Notes: a model not told the origin generated them from the sequence alone. A DNA stretch of 64,000 nucleotides from Rhizobium sp. FKY42 (GCF_005222835.1 NZ_STGA01000073.1:124001-188000), one strand, 5' to 3'; shown: positions 1 to 8,253, counted from the first letter of the stretch. Translations and numbers: made by a program.

Positions 1-646
1 GCACGCACTGCGGCGCGGATGTGCCCGCCCGATTCGGTTTTGGAGAGGGCAGCGGGCGTCTGGAAGGAATGGGAGAGCCTGTGGGAATCCATACGGATGC
101 GCGGCACTCTGTAGGATACGCAAATGAATCTCGAATCAATCCTCGACTGTCAGGAACGCGGGTCAAGGGCTCGCATCCTCGGGTCTCACCAGTCAGAAAA
201 CCCCTAAAAATCCAATCGGAATCCCGGCGAACAGAGCGAAGAGACTACTCTTCTTCATGAAGCCTGGGAGTTCGGCTGGGTGATCGAGGACTGTATGCGC
301 CGGATTGGAACAGGCTTTTACCTTTCCTTAAGAAACCAGTCAGCTTTGGCTGCGGGAAAGTTAATCGATACTTGAGAAGCGTCAAACCGAGACGCTATCA
401 AGGCAAAGCCGACATGACGTCGGTCAGGGGCTCGCGGACCCCCTACTCATCATGAGTTGGTGAGCCCCGTTTACGGTCCGACTTTCTTCTAATTCGTTCA
501 GATGAGATCAGCGTGCACATCTCTTGAATGGGCAGAGCTGCCCGCTTGCGTCCGCAATGAGATTACCGAATGCCTTCTCGGTTGAGGGCAGATCAAGCTC
601 CAGGCTCCTGCGTGAAGCACTGCACATCTATCATGAACTTAAAGCC
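1..646. other. Orphan region upstream of the tig terminator
   Basis: No convincing complete gene is visible here. In frame 1 of the + strand the first 114 bases are open and end in TAG (112-114); the last residues read WKEWESLWESIRMRGTL, which could be the C-terminus of a gene running in from the left, but I do not recognise the family. Downstream, bases 408-420 hold a short hairpin (CCGAC/GTCGG) and 450-465 another (ACTCA/TGAGT). An unannotated small RNA is possible but unproven. A longer + open frame (524-2368) is the antisense shadow of tig. Confidence 0.3.
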
Positions 647-680
647 AAAAAGAAAATCCCCGGCGTTGCCACCGGGGACT
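647..680 (-). terminator. Rho-independent terminator of tig
   Basis: Read on the minus strand, a GTCCCCGG/CCGGGGAT hairpin (656-680) is followed directly by a T-rich tract (647-656). It lies 30 bases past the tig stop codon. Confidence 0.85.
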
Positions 681-709
681 GTTCAAGTTCAAAGCTCTTG
701 AGGCGCGGA

Positions 710-2197
710 TTACTCAGCGTCGCCTTCAGCAGTCTTCTTCTTGGCAGCAGCCTTCTTCTTCGGAGCCGGAGCTTCTTCGCCCTCAGCGCCTTCAGAAGCC
801 TCAGCCTTGGCAGCCTTCTTCTTCGGAGCAGCCTTCTTCTTGTCGGCCTTGGAAGCGCCTTCTTCGTCGTCAGCCAGAAGCTCTTCCTTGGAAACGGTCT
901 TGTCGGTTACGTCGATCTCGCTCAGGAGCTGGTCGATGACCTTTTCTTCGAAGATCGGAGCGCGCAGCGAAGCGGCTGCACCCGGCGTGTTACGGAAGTA
1001 ATCAAGGATCTCGCGCTGCTGACCCGGGAACTGCTGAAGCTGTGCGTAAAGCGCGCGCTGCATTTCCTCTTCAGTCACTTCAACGCCAGCCTTTTCGCCC
1101 AGTTCGGAGAGAACAAGACCCAGACGGACGCGACGCTCGGCAAGCTTGCGATACTCCTCGCGCGCTTCTTCTTCCGTCGTGTCTTCGTCGGCAAAGGTCT
1201 TGCCCGACTGAGCCAGATCCGTGTTGATCTGACGCCAGATGTTTTCAAACTCGGCATCAACGAGCGAAGAAGGCGTTTCGAACTTGTACTGTTCGTCCAG
1301 CTGGTCGAGGATCTGACGCTTGACCTTCTGGCGCGTCACGTTGCCGTACTGGCCTTCGATCTGGCCACGAACAATTTCCTTGAGCTTTTCGAGGGATTCA
1401 ACGCCCAGCTTGGAAGCCAGTTCATCGTTGAGTTCGATAGCGGACGGAGCAGCAACTTCCTTCACGGTGATGTCGAAGGTTGCTTCCTTGCCAGCAAGGT
1501 TAGCAGCCGGATATTCCGACGGGAAAGTGACTGTGATGGTCTTTTCGTCGCCAGCCTTGACACCAACGAGCTGGTCTTCGAAGCCCGGGATGAAGCGGTT
1601 CGAACCGAGGACCAGATCTGCGTCTTCGGCAGCGCCGCCGTCGAATGCGACGCCGTCGACCTTGCCGAGGTAATTCATGGTAACGCGATCGCCGTTTTCA
1701 GCAGCACCGTCCTTCTTTTCGAAGGAGCGAGCGCTTTCGGCAATCTTCTCGATCTGTTCGTTGACTTCGTCTTCCGAAACTTCGACCACTTCGCGCGTGA
1801 CCTTGATGCCCTTGGTCGGCTGAAGTTCGATCGGCGGAATGACTTCGTAGGAGAGCGTGAATTCCAGGTCTGCCTGAGCGGAGAGGATCTTTTCGGCTTC
1901 CGCCTCGTCCTCGGTCATCTTGATGCTAGGCTGGGTCGCAGACTTTTCGCCGCGCTCGGAAAGAATCGCGCTAGGGCGGTCACGAACGATCTCGTTGACC
2001 AGCTCGGCCATGATCGACTTGCCGTACATCTTCTTCAGGTGAGCAACCGGCACCTTGCCCGGACGGAAGCCGTTGATACGAACCTTGTCCTTGGCGTCAG
2101 CCAGGCGCTCGTTCATCTGCTGTTCCATGTCCTTGGCCGGGATCACGACCTTGATTTCGCGCTTCAGCCCTTCAGCGAGCGTTTCGATAACCTGCAT
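710..2197 (-). CDS. tig: Trigger factor, ribosome-associated chaperone
   Basis: Trigger factor binds the ribosome exit tunnel through its N-terminal domain and shields nascent chains. The ribosome-docking motif GFRPGK is at about residues 43-48, the FKBP-like prolyl isomerase domain follows (about 155-240, with a [15 protein letters not shown] start), and then the long helical chaperone domain. The last 40 residues are a Lys/Ala/Glu-rich tail typical of Rhizobiaceae homologues. Two ATGs are present: 2203 lies one base after the GAAGG ribosome binding site, whereas 2197 has ideal 7-base spacing and gives the usual MQV start and 495 residues, so I chose 2197. It is monocistronic between tRNA-Leu and its own terminator. 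Confidence 0.97.
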   Translation of the reverse strand: MQVIETLAEGLKREIKVVIPAKDMEQQMNERLADAKDKVRINGFRPGKVPVAHLKKMYGKSIMAELVNEIVRDRPSAILSERGEKSATQPSIKMTEDEAEAEKILSAQADLEFTLSYEVIPPIELQPTKGIKVTREVVEVSEDEVNEQIEKIAESARSFEKKDGAAENGDRVTMNYLGKVDGVAFDGGAAEDADLVLGSNRFIPGFEDQLVGVKAGDEKTITVTFPSEYPAANLAGKEATFDITVKEVAAPSAIELNDELASKLGVESLEKLKEIVRGQIEGQYGNVTRQKVKRQILDQLDEQYKFETPSSLVDAEFENIWRQINTDLAQSGKTFADEDTTEEEAREEYRKLAERRVRLGLVLSELGEKAGVEVTEEEMQRALYAQLQQFPGQQREILDYFRNTPGAAASLRAPIFEEKVIDQLLSEIDVTDKTVSKEELLADDEEGASKADKKKAAPKKKAAKAEASEGAEGEEAPAPKKKAAAKKKTAEGDAE

Positions 2198-2356
2198 TGT
2201 CATACCTTCATATTCATGCGGCGGTGCTCACACTGCCGTGGTTTCATGAGCACGACGCCGGTCTCGCCGGTCGTGGCTTTTATGCAATCTCGTTGCGCTG
2301 GGGTCTCATGCGCCGATAAACCAACAGGCTTTCGGCGACAGACTGCGCGATCTTTT

Positions 2357-2441
<85 letters not shown>

Positions 2442-2655
2442 GCCCCAAAACCGCGTCGAAAATCCTCGCAGAGGCCTTCCGGAGCGCGCGTCTCTATAAC
2501 AACCGTTTTTCTGCCACGCAAAGGAAAAATGACATCCATAACGGCGATCACGCCAAACCCCCAGATTTTAAGGGCTCCCCGGCGCAACATCCCAAAAAAC
2601 TCATCTTCCTGAAATTACCTTGTCATGCATCTAAGGCATGCCTTCTATACGCATA

Positions 2656-2845
2656 TCGCACTGCACAATGGATCAGCTTCGGCGTATAGGATTGTCCAAT
2701 AACGGGCCTCGAGCCCAAGTGCTTCGACTGATCGCTTCTCCTCCTCCCATGCGATCGTCGAAATGGCCTGGCGATCTCCCTCCTCCCATTCGCCGGCCAA
2801 CCCCAATGACGCCCGCCGGTCCTCCTCCCCCGGCGGGCGTTATGC
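2656..2845 (+). ncRNA. Cuckoo-type sRNA with three CCUCCUCCC loops
   Basis: Three successive hairpins each present the same 9-base loop CCTCCTCCC: loop 2740-2748 in a GATCGC/GCGATC stem (2730-2756), loop 2779-2787 in a GGCGA/TCGCC stem (2765-2798), and loop 2821-2829 in a perfect 11-bp stem (2809-2819 with 2830-2840). This anti-Shine-Dalgarno design, next to DUF1127 genes, is the hallmark of the cuckoo / CcsR-type sRNAs known from Rhizobiales and Rhodobacterales. A promoter TTGTCA (2620) with TCTATA (2644) would start transcription near 2656. The last hairpin could act as terminator, although only a weak T-rich tail follows. The exact ends are inferred; a fourth small hairpin lies at 2704-2715. 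Confidence 0.8.
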
Positions 2846-2971
2846 GTTTAAGACCATTCAAATTGTATCCGCTCAGGCAACTTGCCCACCTTTTCGCCAT
2901 AAATCTTAACAAGTCTGGCAAAGGTATGCGCTTTGCGCATGGGTGACATACGCAGCGAGCGCTGTTCTTAT

Positions 2972-2982
2972 TTGCACTGCAA
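2972..2982 (+). promoter_or_regulatory. Palindrome TTGCACTGCAA upstream of first DUF1127 gene
   Basis: An 11-base palindrome (TTGCA-C-TGCAA) 65 bases upstream of the ATG at 3048. The identical 11-mer recurs at 3375-3385 before the second DUF1127 gene, which suggests a shared regulator or promoter element. LysR-type VtlR/LsrB control of DUF1127 genes is known in Brucella and relatives, but whether this is its site is a guess. Confidence 0.5.
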
Positions 2983-3047
2983 CATATACTGCACTTAATC
3001 GATTGAGACGCGGTGATGCGCCTCCCCCAAGCACGAAGGATAAGACC

Positions 3048-3194
3048 ATGAACATCGCACGTTCGCTGAACAACTGGCGCAAGTATCGTCAGACAGTAAC
3101 GGAACTCGGCCGCATGTCGGACCGCGAACTGACAGATCTCGGCATTGGCCGCTCGGACATCCGTCGAGTTGCTCGTAACGCTGTCGGTATCTGA
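3048..3194 (+). CDS. DUF1127 micro-protein (48 aa)
   Basis: A 48-residue, Arg-rich protein with the DUF1127 signature: W/R-rich N-terminal helix (NNWRKYRQT), then ELGRMSDRELTDLGIGRSDI and a short basic tail. The start at 3048 is set by AAGGA at 3035-3040. DUF1127 proteins of alphaproteobacteria include CcaF1 of Rhodobacter, an RNA-binding protein linked to sRNA maturation and turnover; the exact role here is unknown. It sits downstream of the CCUCCUCCC sRNA, the usual genomic partnership, and is followed by a strong terminator. Confidence 0.92.
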   Translation: MNIARSLNNWRKYRQTVTELGRMSDRELTDLGIGRSDIRRVARNAVGI

Positions 3195-3245
3195 GACTTC
3201 TGGCCGATCCAGCCACAGCGTTTCGGCAATCGCCACGCTACAAAT

Positions 3246-3271
3246 AGCCTCCCGGAAGGGGGGCTTTTTTT
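3246..3271 (+). terminator. Terminator after first DUF1127 gene
   Basis: AGCCTCCC (3246-3253), loop GGAA, GGGGGGCT (3258-3265), then seven T's: a textbook intrinsic terminator. Confidence 0.92.
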
Positions 3272-3374
3272 ATGGGCGGATCGCAGTGCCGAGCGTTATT
3301 TCACCGCCCATTAAAACAGCGTAGATGCAAAATTCAGCATCGCAATGCACAAATGCATAGCAGTCGCCTGCTTT

Positions 3375-3385
3375 TTGCACTGCAA
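3375..3385 (+). promoter_or_regulatory. Palindrome TTGCACTGCAA upstream of second DUF1127 gene
   Basis: Exact repeat of the 11-mer at 2972-2982, here 80 bases upstream of the ATG at 3466. The preceding 40 bases also carry related CAATGCACAAATGCAT sequence. A shared regulator is inferred. Confidence 0.5.
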
Positions 3386-3465
3386 TGTACGAATGAGAGA
3401 ATGTATAAGGGATCCATAGCCAAGGCGAACAGCGCCTGGCCAAACCAACGCTAAGGATCACGACA

Positions 3466-3609
3466 ATGAACCCGATTCGCCTCGCAAAGAGCTGGATCAG
3501 CTACCGCCGCACAATGAACGAACTGAGCGGCCTTTCTTCTCAGGCTCTCTCAGACATTGGCCTGACACGCTACGATATCCGCAACGTCGCTTCGCGCTCT
3601 TTCCGTTGA
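3466..3609 (+). CDS. Second DUF1127 micro-protein (47 aa)
   Basis: A 47-residue reading frame starting ATG at 3466 with AAGGA at 3453-3457. The protein begins MNPIRLAKSWISYRRTMNEL and has the DUF1127 pattern: aromatic/Arg-rich helix, then LSGLSSQALSDIGLTRYDI and a basic end. It parallels the first DUF1127 gene in length, upstream palindrome and downstream terminator, so the two are a tandem duplicated module with separate transcription units. It is short enough to be missed by length-filtered gene callers. Confidence 0.9.
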   Translation: MNPIRLAKSWISYRRTMNELSGLSSQALSDIGLTRYDIRNVASRSFR

Positions 3610-3666
3610 TCGGAATGCGCCCTTCGGCATGATGCCGATGGAGCTTGATATTGCTGATGATGCATG

Positions 3667-3696
3667 GCCCCCTGGCGTACGCTGTGGGGGCTTTTT
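3667..3696 (+). terminator. Terminator after second DUF1127 gene
   Basis: GCCCCC ... GGGGGC arms (3667-3672, 3686-3691) enclosing the self-complementary GCGTACGC, followed by TTTTT. Confidence 0.88.
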
Positions 3697-3751
3697 GCTG
3701 CCTGAATAATGGGCTTGAGAGGCGATGAGGAGCCCTCACCGCCTTCGGACA

Positions 3752-3979
3752 TTATTGAGCGGCAATTTCCGTTCGATCGACCAGTTTCAGGGTATGATCC
3801 GGCTGAACAACAAATGTTTCGGCATACCGCTCTGCACCTTCGCGTACGGTCTGGGAGACCGTCGTGCCGACCATATTGATGCTGAGGCGTCCTTCGCTCG
3901 CATGGCTGAGATCTGCGGCGAAGGCCAGCGTGCTGACGCCTAGTATGAATGCGAAGCTGGCGGCGATTATCTTTTTCAT
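3752..3979 (-). CDS. Small secreted protein of unknown function (75 aa)
   Basis: Begins with a clear signal peptide (MKK, hydrophobic IIAASFAFILGVSTLAFA) with probable cleavage after residue 21, leaving a periplasmic peptide of about 54 residues containing TVREGAERYAETFVVQPDHT. I do not recognise a family. The start is supported by AAAGGAG eight bases upstream. It is transcribed convergently toward the second DUF1127 gene; its own upstream region (3980-4262) contains two inverted repeats. Confidence 0.75.
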   Translation of the reverse strand: MKKIIAASFAFILGVSTLAFAADLSHASEGRLSINMVGTTVSQTVREGAERYAETFVVQPDHTLKLVDRTEIAAQ

Positions 3980-4146
3980 GATCCGTTACTCCTTTCGAAG
4001 TCGGGGCACCCGCAGGCCCCCGGCAGGCAGCGCAAATGCATATGCCTGCATCTGATCTGGTTCGGTCACGACGGCAAAACAACGGCAGTATCGTTCACCT
4101 TTGCGTGCTTTGCGACCTGCGCCTTGGCTCGGGACTATCCGCCCTT

Positions 4147-4188
4147 AAAGCGCGGCGCACTTTATTGGATTCAGTAGAGCCGCGCTTT
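4147..4188. repeat. 10-bp inverted repeat, 22-base spacer
   Basis: AAAGCGCGGC (4147-4156) and GCCGCGCTTT (4179-4188) are exact reverse complements. The + strand continues CGATCTTTTCTT, so a + strand transcript ending here would carry a terminator-like hairpin, although no + gene is apparent upstream. Confidence 0.6.
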
Positions 4189-4203
4189 CGATCTTTTCTT
4201 GCC

Positions 4204-4248
4204 GCATGTACGTTATCGTTCAATCGAGGACGATTGAACGCGACATGC
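4204..4248. repeat. Nested palindrome downstream of nitronate monooxygenase
   Basis: CGTTCAATCG (4217-4226) and CGATTGAACG (4231-4240) are exact inverted repeats around AGGA; outside them GCATGT (4204-4209) and ACATGC (4243-4248) also match. It sits just past the stop codon of the minus-strand gene starting at 5207. There is no T-tract, so it is either a factor-assisted 3' end or a protein site. Confidence 0.6.
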
Positions 4249-4262
4249 TGTAGTACATTCGT

Positions 4263-5207
4263 CTATCGCCGCCGCAAAAACGGATCATCACAAGCGCTGG
4301 CCATTGATGCCTCGTATTCGGAAATCAGACGGCTGCACAGTTCTGCCACGGACGGAATATCGTCGATCGATGCAACGCCCTGCCCTGCAGACCAGACATT
4401 CTTCCACGCTTTTGCTTCGTTCGCCATGTCCATGGGACCATGCGACACGAGATTGTTTGGATCGAGACCGGCAGCAACAATGCTCTGGCGAAGGAAATTG
4501 GCATTCACGCCGGAAATCGCATCCGTGTAGATGATATCGCCAGCCGCGGCGTTCTGGGTCATGACCTTCTGGTCGTCGCTGACCATTGATTCTCTGGTCA
4601 CCAGGAAGCGTGTTCCGAGATAAGCGAGATCCGCGCCCATAAGGCGAGCAGCAGCTATTTGCGCACCAGTACTCATGGCACCGGAAAGCAGAATGGTTCC
4701 GGAAAAGAACGAGCGAATCTCGGGAATCAACGCAAATGGGCTCATCGTGCCGGCATGTCCGCCCGCCCCTGCACAGACGGCGATGATGCCATCGACACCG
4801 GCTTCCGCCGCCTTTTCCGCATGCCTGCGATTGATCACGTCATGAAAAACAAGCCCGCCATAGGAGTGGACGGCGTTAACGACATCCGGCACCGCGCCAA
4901 GCGAGGTGATGACGACGGGAACCTTGTGTTCCACCACGGCACGCAGATCAGCCTCGATCCTGGGATTTGAGCGATGCACAATGAGGTTGACACCAAATGG
5001 AGCGGCATGCGGCGCATCTGCCAGTCTGCTCCGGATCTCGTCGAGCCAGGCGACGAATCCTTCGGTGGTGCGCTGGTTCAGCGCGGGAAACGTTCCCAGC
5101 AGTCCTGCCTTGCAGGTTTCGACAACGAGATCAGGACCCGAAGCCAGAAACATGGGTGCGGCGACGGCGGGCAGACGCAGGTCGCGAAGTTGCGCAGGAA
5201 TTGGCAT
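4263..5207 (-). CDS. Nitronate monooxygenase family protein
   Basis: FMN-dependent TIM-barrel enzyme of the 2-nitropropane dioxygenase / nitronate monooxygenase family, which oxidises alkyl nitronates; some members are instead enoyl reductases. It begins MPIPAQLRDLRLPAVAAPMF, the family's substrate-site start, and carries the FMN-phosphate motifs AVCAGAGGHAG and GAMSTGAQIAAARLMGADLA, with LGTRF after them. Length is 314 residues, as expected. The open frame extends upstream to 5381, but GGGAGG before the ATG at 5207 and overlap with the next gene favour the shorter form. It probably forms a unit with the SnoaL-like gene upstream. Confidence 0.9.
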   Translation of the reverse strand: MPIPAQLRDLRLPAVAAPMFLASGPDLVVETCKAGLLGTFPALNQRTTEGFVAWLDEIRSRLADAPHAAPFGVNLIVHRSNPRIEADLRAVVEHKVPVVITSLGAVPDVVNAVHSYGGLVFHDVINRRHAEKAAEAGVDGIIAVCAGAGGHAGTMSPFALIPEIRSFFSGTILLSGAMSTGAQIAAARLMGADLAYLGTRFLVTRESMVSDDQKVMTQNAAAGDIIYTDAISGVNANFLRQSIVAAGLDPNNLVSHGPMDMANEAKAWKNVWSAGQGVASIDDIPSVAELCSRLISEYEASMASACDDPFLRRR

Positions 5208-5325
5208 CGGTCCTCCCAAGATCGATTTTTTCAATGCGCATGTTATAAACCGCAGTTTACGTAAACGGCAATAGGGATGCGACACTGCATATCGTCGCGG
5301 GCGTGTCGCGAACGGCAAGGTCTGA

Positions 5326-5691
5326 TCAGAACAGTCGACGCTCACCCATCTTGAACCAGGCTTTGGCAATCTTGCCGTCATGAACTTCGTAGATGCAAAT
5401 GACCTCGACCTGCCCTTTGCCCTCGGGGAAATTGCGGGTCACCAATTCATGATCGACGACAGTATTTCCCATCACCATACGCGACAGGAGTTCACCGTGC
5501 AGGTCCGGCTCCAGGAAACGCTCGATATGCCGATTGCGGATATCTGCTATCCCCACACATAGAGTGTCATTGGGAAACGCAAGATAGTGGCAGTCGTCTG
5601 CCCACCATCGCATGAACTCGTCTATGTCTTTGCGGTTATAGGCATTGAGTTGCGACGAAATAACCTCTTCTGCACCCGGAATAGATTGCAT
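5326..5691 (-). CDS. SnoaL-like / NTF2-fold protein
   Basis: A 121-residue small alpha-beta barrel protein of the SnoaL/limonene-epoxide hydrolase-like NTF2 superfamily. The N-terminal helix (VISSQLNAYNRKDIDEFMRWW), the following strand CHYLAFP, and C-terminal VEVICIYEVHDGKIAKAWF are typical. Such proteins are often small isomerases or hydrolases; the substrate is unknown. GAGGAG precedes the start. It lies about 120 bases upstream of the nitronate monooxygenase on the same strand, so cotranscription is likely. Confidence 0.8.
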   Translation of the reverse strand: MQSIPGAEEVISSQLNAYNRKDIDEFMRWWADDCHYLAFPNDTLCVGIADIRNRHIERFLEPDLHGELLSRMVMGNTVVDHELVTRNFPEGKGQVEVICIYEVHDGKIAKAWFKMGERRLF

Positions 5692-5830
5692 GCCTGCTCC
5701 TCAATCTTATGAAACGAAGGCTCATATTCGTTTCAAATTCCAGGTCAGGAATAGTTTGGGATTGGGGTGAGGTCCAGACTATTGCCATGCAGAGCGGCCA
5801 AGGATGGACGGAACGGCAAATTTTCCAGGC

Positions 5831-5864
5831 AAAAAAGAAATAGCTCGCTGCTGGTGCAGCGAGC
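5831..5864 (-). terminator. Terminator of the 72-aa gene
   Basis: Minus-strand hairpin GCTCGCTGC/GCAGCGAGC (5843-5851, 5856-5864) followed by a T-rich tract (5831-5840), 20 bases beyond the stop of the gene at 5885-6103. Confidence 0.88.
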
Positions 5865-5884
5865 CAATATTTGACACGGGCTCC

Positions 5885-6103
5885 TTAGTGGCCGCGCGCG
5901 GCAGCCACCATTTCACGAAGCTGGTCTTCAGTGCGAACACCCTGCCGATAAAGCTCGATGGTTATTGCTGCGAGACGATTTGTCTCCTCCTGATCATCGA
6001 GAGGGCAGATCTCGGCTTTCAAGCGCTCGAAAACTTGCTGGCACTTGGCCAGATCCTCCGAGTTCAAAGGCTCCTGATTCCGCCTCGTTTCACTCCTGAT
6101 CAT
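5885..6103 (-). CDS. Conserved small helical protein (72 aa)
   Basis: Predicted all-helical, charged soluble protein with no signal peptide. The C-terminal half, RLAAITIELYRQGVRTEDQL, resembles small uncharacterised rhizobial proteins; no function is assigned. AGGAG lies 6 bases before the ATG. It has its own terminator, so it is monocistronic. An FNR-like palindrome (6259-6274) lies 156 bases upstream. Confidence 0.75.
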   Translation of the reverse strand: MIRSETRRNQEPLNSEDLAKCQQVFERLKAEICPLDDQEETNRLAAITIELYRQGVRTEDQLREMVAAARGH

Positions 6104-6476
6104 AACTTCTCCTGCACTGCATGTGATAAGACCACTGTGGCGGCACGCATGGGCACGCCTACAACATTCCTGTTCAGTAATCTTTGATATGGATCGCTTT
6201 CAGCGAACAAACCCGCAGCAAAATGCGGGCACGGCGACTCGTGACGCAAAACCGGCTAAATGATCGAAATCATTGACGAGATCGCCCTTGCACGTACTCC
6301 GACAGGTCTGCGTGGCTGAAAACAGCACAAGAGCGGGCGAACGCGCTGCGCATTGGACCTGTGGCTGTACTCTTCATTAACCTTCTCCCGCTCGGTTCGC
6401 CATAACGGTCGTCACGAGATTAGGTTCCGAAAAAGTTTGGCCTTATCGGATTTGGCAACGCATCCTTGCCATCGCG
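6104..6476. other. Intergenic region with hairpin and FNR-like palindrome
   Basis: No gene seen. Contents: a CCCGCA/TGCGGG hairpin (about 6212-6227) followed on the minus strand by TTTGTT, which could end the PhzF transcript, and the palindrome described separately at 6259-6274. Confidence 0.5.
6259..6274. promoter_or_regulatory. FNR/FixK-like palindrome
   Basis: AATGAT-CGAA-ATCATT, close to the TTGAT-N4-ATCAA sites of Crp/Fnr-family oxygen regulators but with one mismatch per half. The only sensibly placed target is the 72-aa gene downstream on the minus strand. Weak evidence. Confidence 0.3.
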
Positions 6477-7394
6477 CTACAGGTAAAGTTCACCCGCAGC
6501 AATCTTGACCGCCTGTCCGCCTATTCTTGCACGGAAAATACCGGCGTCTTTGATATCGATATGCAGATGGATATAGGATGGACGGCCCATCTCGACGCCC
6601 TGCTCAATCAGGATCGGGTGGTTTCCATCAGGCAATGCATCAAAATGGTGGATCGCGCCGGCCATGGCAGCGACAGCGCCGCCAGTGGCAGGATCTTCGG
6701 GAATGCCCATGTCTGGGGAAAACATACGTGCGTGGAATTTGGCAGCATGGTGCACGCCGGCCCGGCAATAAACATAGGCAGAGGTTAAGCGCCCTTCCAC
6801 AAAAGGTGCGGCGCGTTCCCAGAGACCCGCATCGAATTCCAGCGACTGAACCGCAGCGAGATTATGGACGGGCAGCATGAGGAACGGAACGCCCGCGCTC
6901 CAGATCGACGGAACATGATTCTCAAAGCCAAGGTCGGAAAGCTTCAGTCCAATTGCGTCCGCCAGCCCCTGGCGATCAAGATTAAGATCGATCGGCGCGG
7001 GCTTTCTCGGCAGGTCGAACTCCGCAAATCCCGCCTGGCCTTCGGAAAGGCTGACGGCACAACGAACCGGCCCGACTGCCTCTTCCAGCATGAACACGGT
7101 ATCGAGCGTGGGCGCAGAATCAGAGCGGTTCAGCTCTGTCAGCGCAATCGCAGTGCCCACTGTTGGATGTCCAGCGAAAGGCAACTCACGCCCTGGCGTG
7201 AAGATTCTCAGCTTTGCAGCATGGGCGGGATTCTCGGCCTTGTGGACGAAAACTGTCTCCGACAGGTTCATTTCTCCCGCAACCGCCTGCATCTTTTCGG
7301 TCGACCAATCATCGCCCCCGAAAACGACCGCCAGAGGATTTCCAGCCAGACGCTGGTCGGTGAAGACATCGTACACTACGTAACGCAAAACCAA
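6477..7394 (-). CDS. PhzF family epimerase-like protein
   Basis: PhzF/diaminopimelate epimerase-fold protein, 305 residues. N-terminal motif YVVYDVFTDQRLAGNPLAVV, then LPFAGHPTVGTA (the PhzF GHPT motif) and C-terminal EDPATGGAVAAMAG, the paired second active-site loop. Members isomerise or epimerise small acids; the substrate here is unknown. Two in-frame ATGs exist upstream (7418, 7412), but a perfect AGGAGG sits 7 bases before the TTG at 7394, so I chose TTG. The NUDIX gene lies upstream on the same strand. Confidence 0.88.
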   Translation of the reverse strand: MVLRYVVYDVFTDQRLAGNPLAVVFGGDDWSTEKMQAVAGEMNLSETVFVHKAENPAHAAKLRIFTPGRELPFAGHPTVGTAIALTELNRSDSAPTLDTVFMLEEAVGPVRCAVSLSEGQAGFAEFDLPRKPAPIDLNLDRQGLADAIGLKLSDLGFENHVPSIWSAGVPFLMLPVHNLAAVQSLEFDAGLWERAAPFVEGRLTSAYVYCRAGVHHAAKFHARMFSPDMGIPEDPATGGAVAAMAGAIHHFDALPDGNHPILIEQGVEMGRPSYIHLHIDIKDAGIFRARIGGQAVKIAAGELYL

Positions 7395-7490
7395 GATGAA
7401 GCCTCCTGACATCCGCAAACCAAACGGGCTGCTCGCTGCAAGTTGGTCGACAAACTGTCCGAAACCTCTGCCGTGTTCAACCCGTGAACG

Positions 7491-8234
7491 TTATCTTCCA
7501 GAGAAAACAGATTTAACCGCGACACGCGTAAGATCGTCCATGGAATTGGCGAGCGAAGACCAGGAATCCGGTTTGACGGCATAGACCGCATCAATCTCAG
7601 ACAAGGTTTCGCCATTCATATGGACTGTCACACGATCCAGGATCTCAGCATCGCTCCACGGCAAGTAAACCGCCCGGAAGACAATGCAACGCCCGTTCGA
7701 ATACGCCGCAGACAATTGGCCTAGATCCGTCGCGTTCGATACATCAAGGCCCGTTTCTTCCTTGAGCTCGCGGTTCATGCTGCCAATGACATTGCAATAC
7801 CCCTCGACTACATCCGAGGGATCAAGCGACCCGGCGGCAAAACAGATGCGCCCGGCATTCGCTGTGTGGGGCGCCATGCGGATGACGATCGCGGAGCCAT
7901 CTGTGGATACTGGAATTGCCGCGCCGAACAGCAACCGGATCCTTGCGCGGTCTTGCTGCCGACGCCACCAGAGCAGCGTCGAAAAGCGCGTCATCCTGGC
8001 TGTCGCCAGAAGCCGGTCACCATGCTGGATGATGCTCTCCTGCAGCAGGATGGGACCATCGAACAGGTGGTGGTTGGCGCGGCTTTCAACCGCCCACTGC
8101 GCCTCTATCTCGGCACGGTGTGCCTGCCAAAGAGAATGCGGGCCATCCTCAACGATGACATCAACTGCTGAAATCGAGAAGGCCTGAAGAGGCGGCGAAG
8201 AGAGATCAGTCAAGCTCGGAGTTAAATCAGTCAT
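7491..8234 (-). CDS. NUDIX domain hydrolase
   Basis: A 247-residue protein with a partly degenerate Nudix box: the core RELKEETGL matches the REUXEEXGU consensus and binds divalent metal, but the N-terminal GX5E part is stretched (AAGSLDPSDVVEGY). Nudix enzymes cleave nucleoside diphosphates linked to another group. The N-terminal 100 residues contain WRRQQDRARIRLLFG and look like a regulatory or substrate domain. The start MTDLTPSL at 8234 is preferred because the longer frame runs into the terminator of the aminotransferase gene. Confidence 0.8.
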   Translation of the reverse strand: MTDLTPSLTDLSSPPLQAFSISAVDVIVEDGPHSLWQAHRAEIEAQWAVESRANHHLFDGPILLQESIIQHGDRLLATARMTRFSTLLWWRRQQDRARIRLLFGAAIPVSTDGSAIVIRMAPHTANAGRICFAAGSLDPSDVVEGYCNVIGSMNRELKEETGLDVSNATDLGQLSAAYSNGRCIVFRAVYLPWSDAEILDRVTVHMNGETLSEIDAVYAVKPDSWSSLANSMDDLTRVAVKSVFSGR

Positions 8235-8253
8235 CCGCAACAGATAGCAGCAT

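Noticed and set aside
2673-3236. 187-residue minus-strand open frame
   Set aside because: Antisense to the CCUCCUCCC small RNA and the first DUF1127 gene; Arg/Cys-rich with no family similarity.
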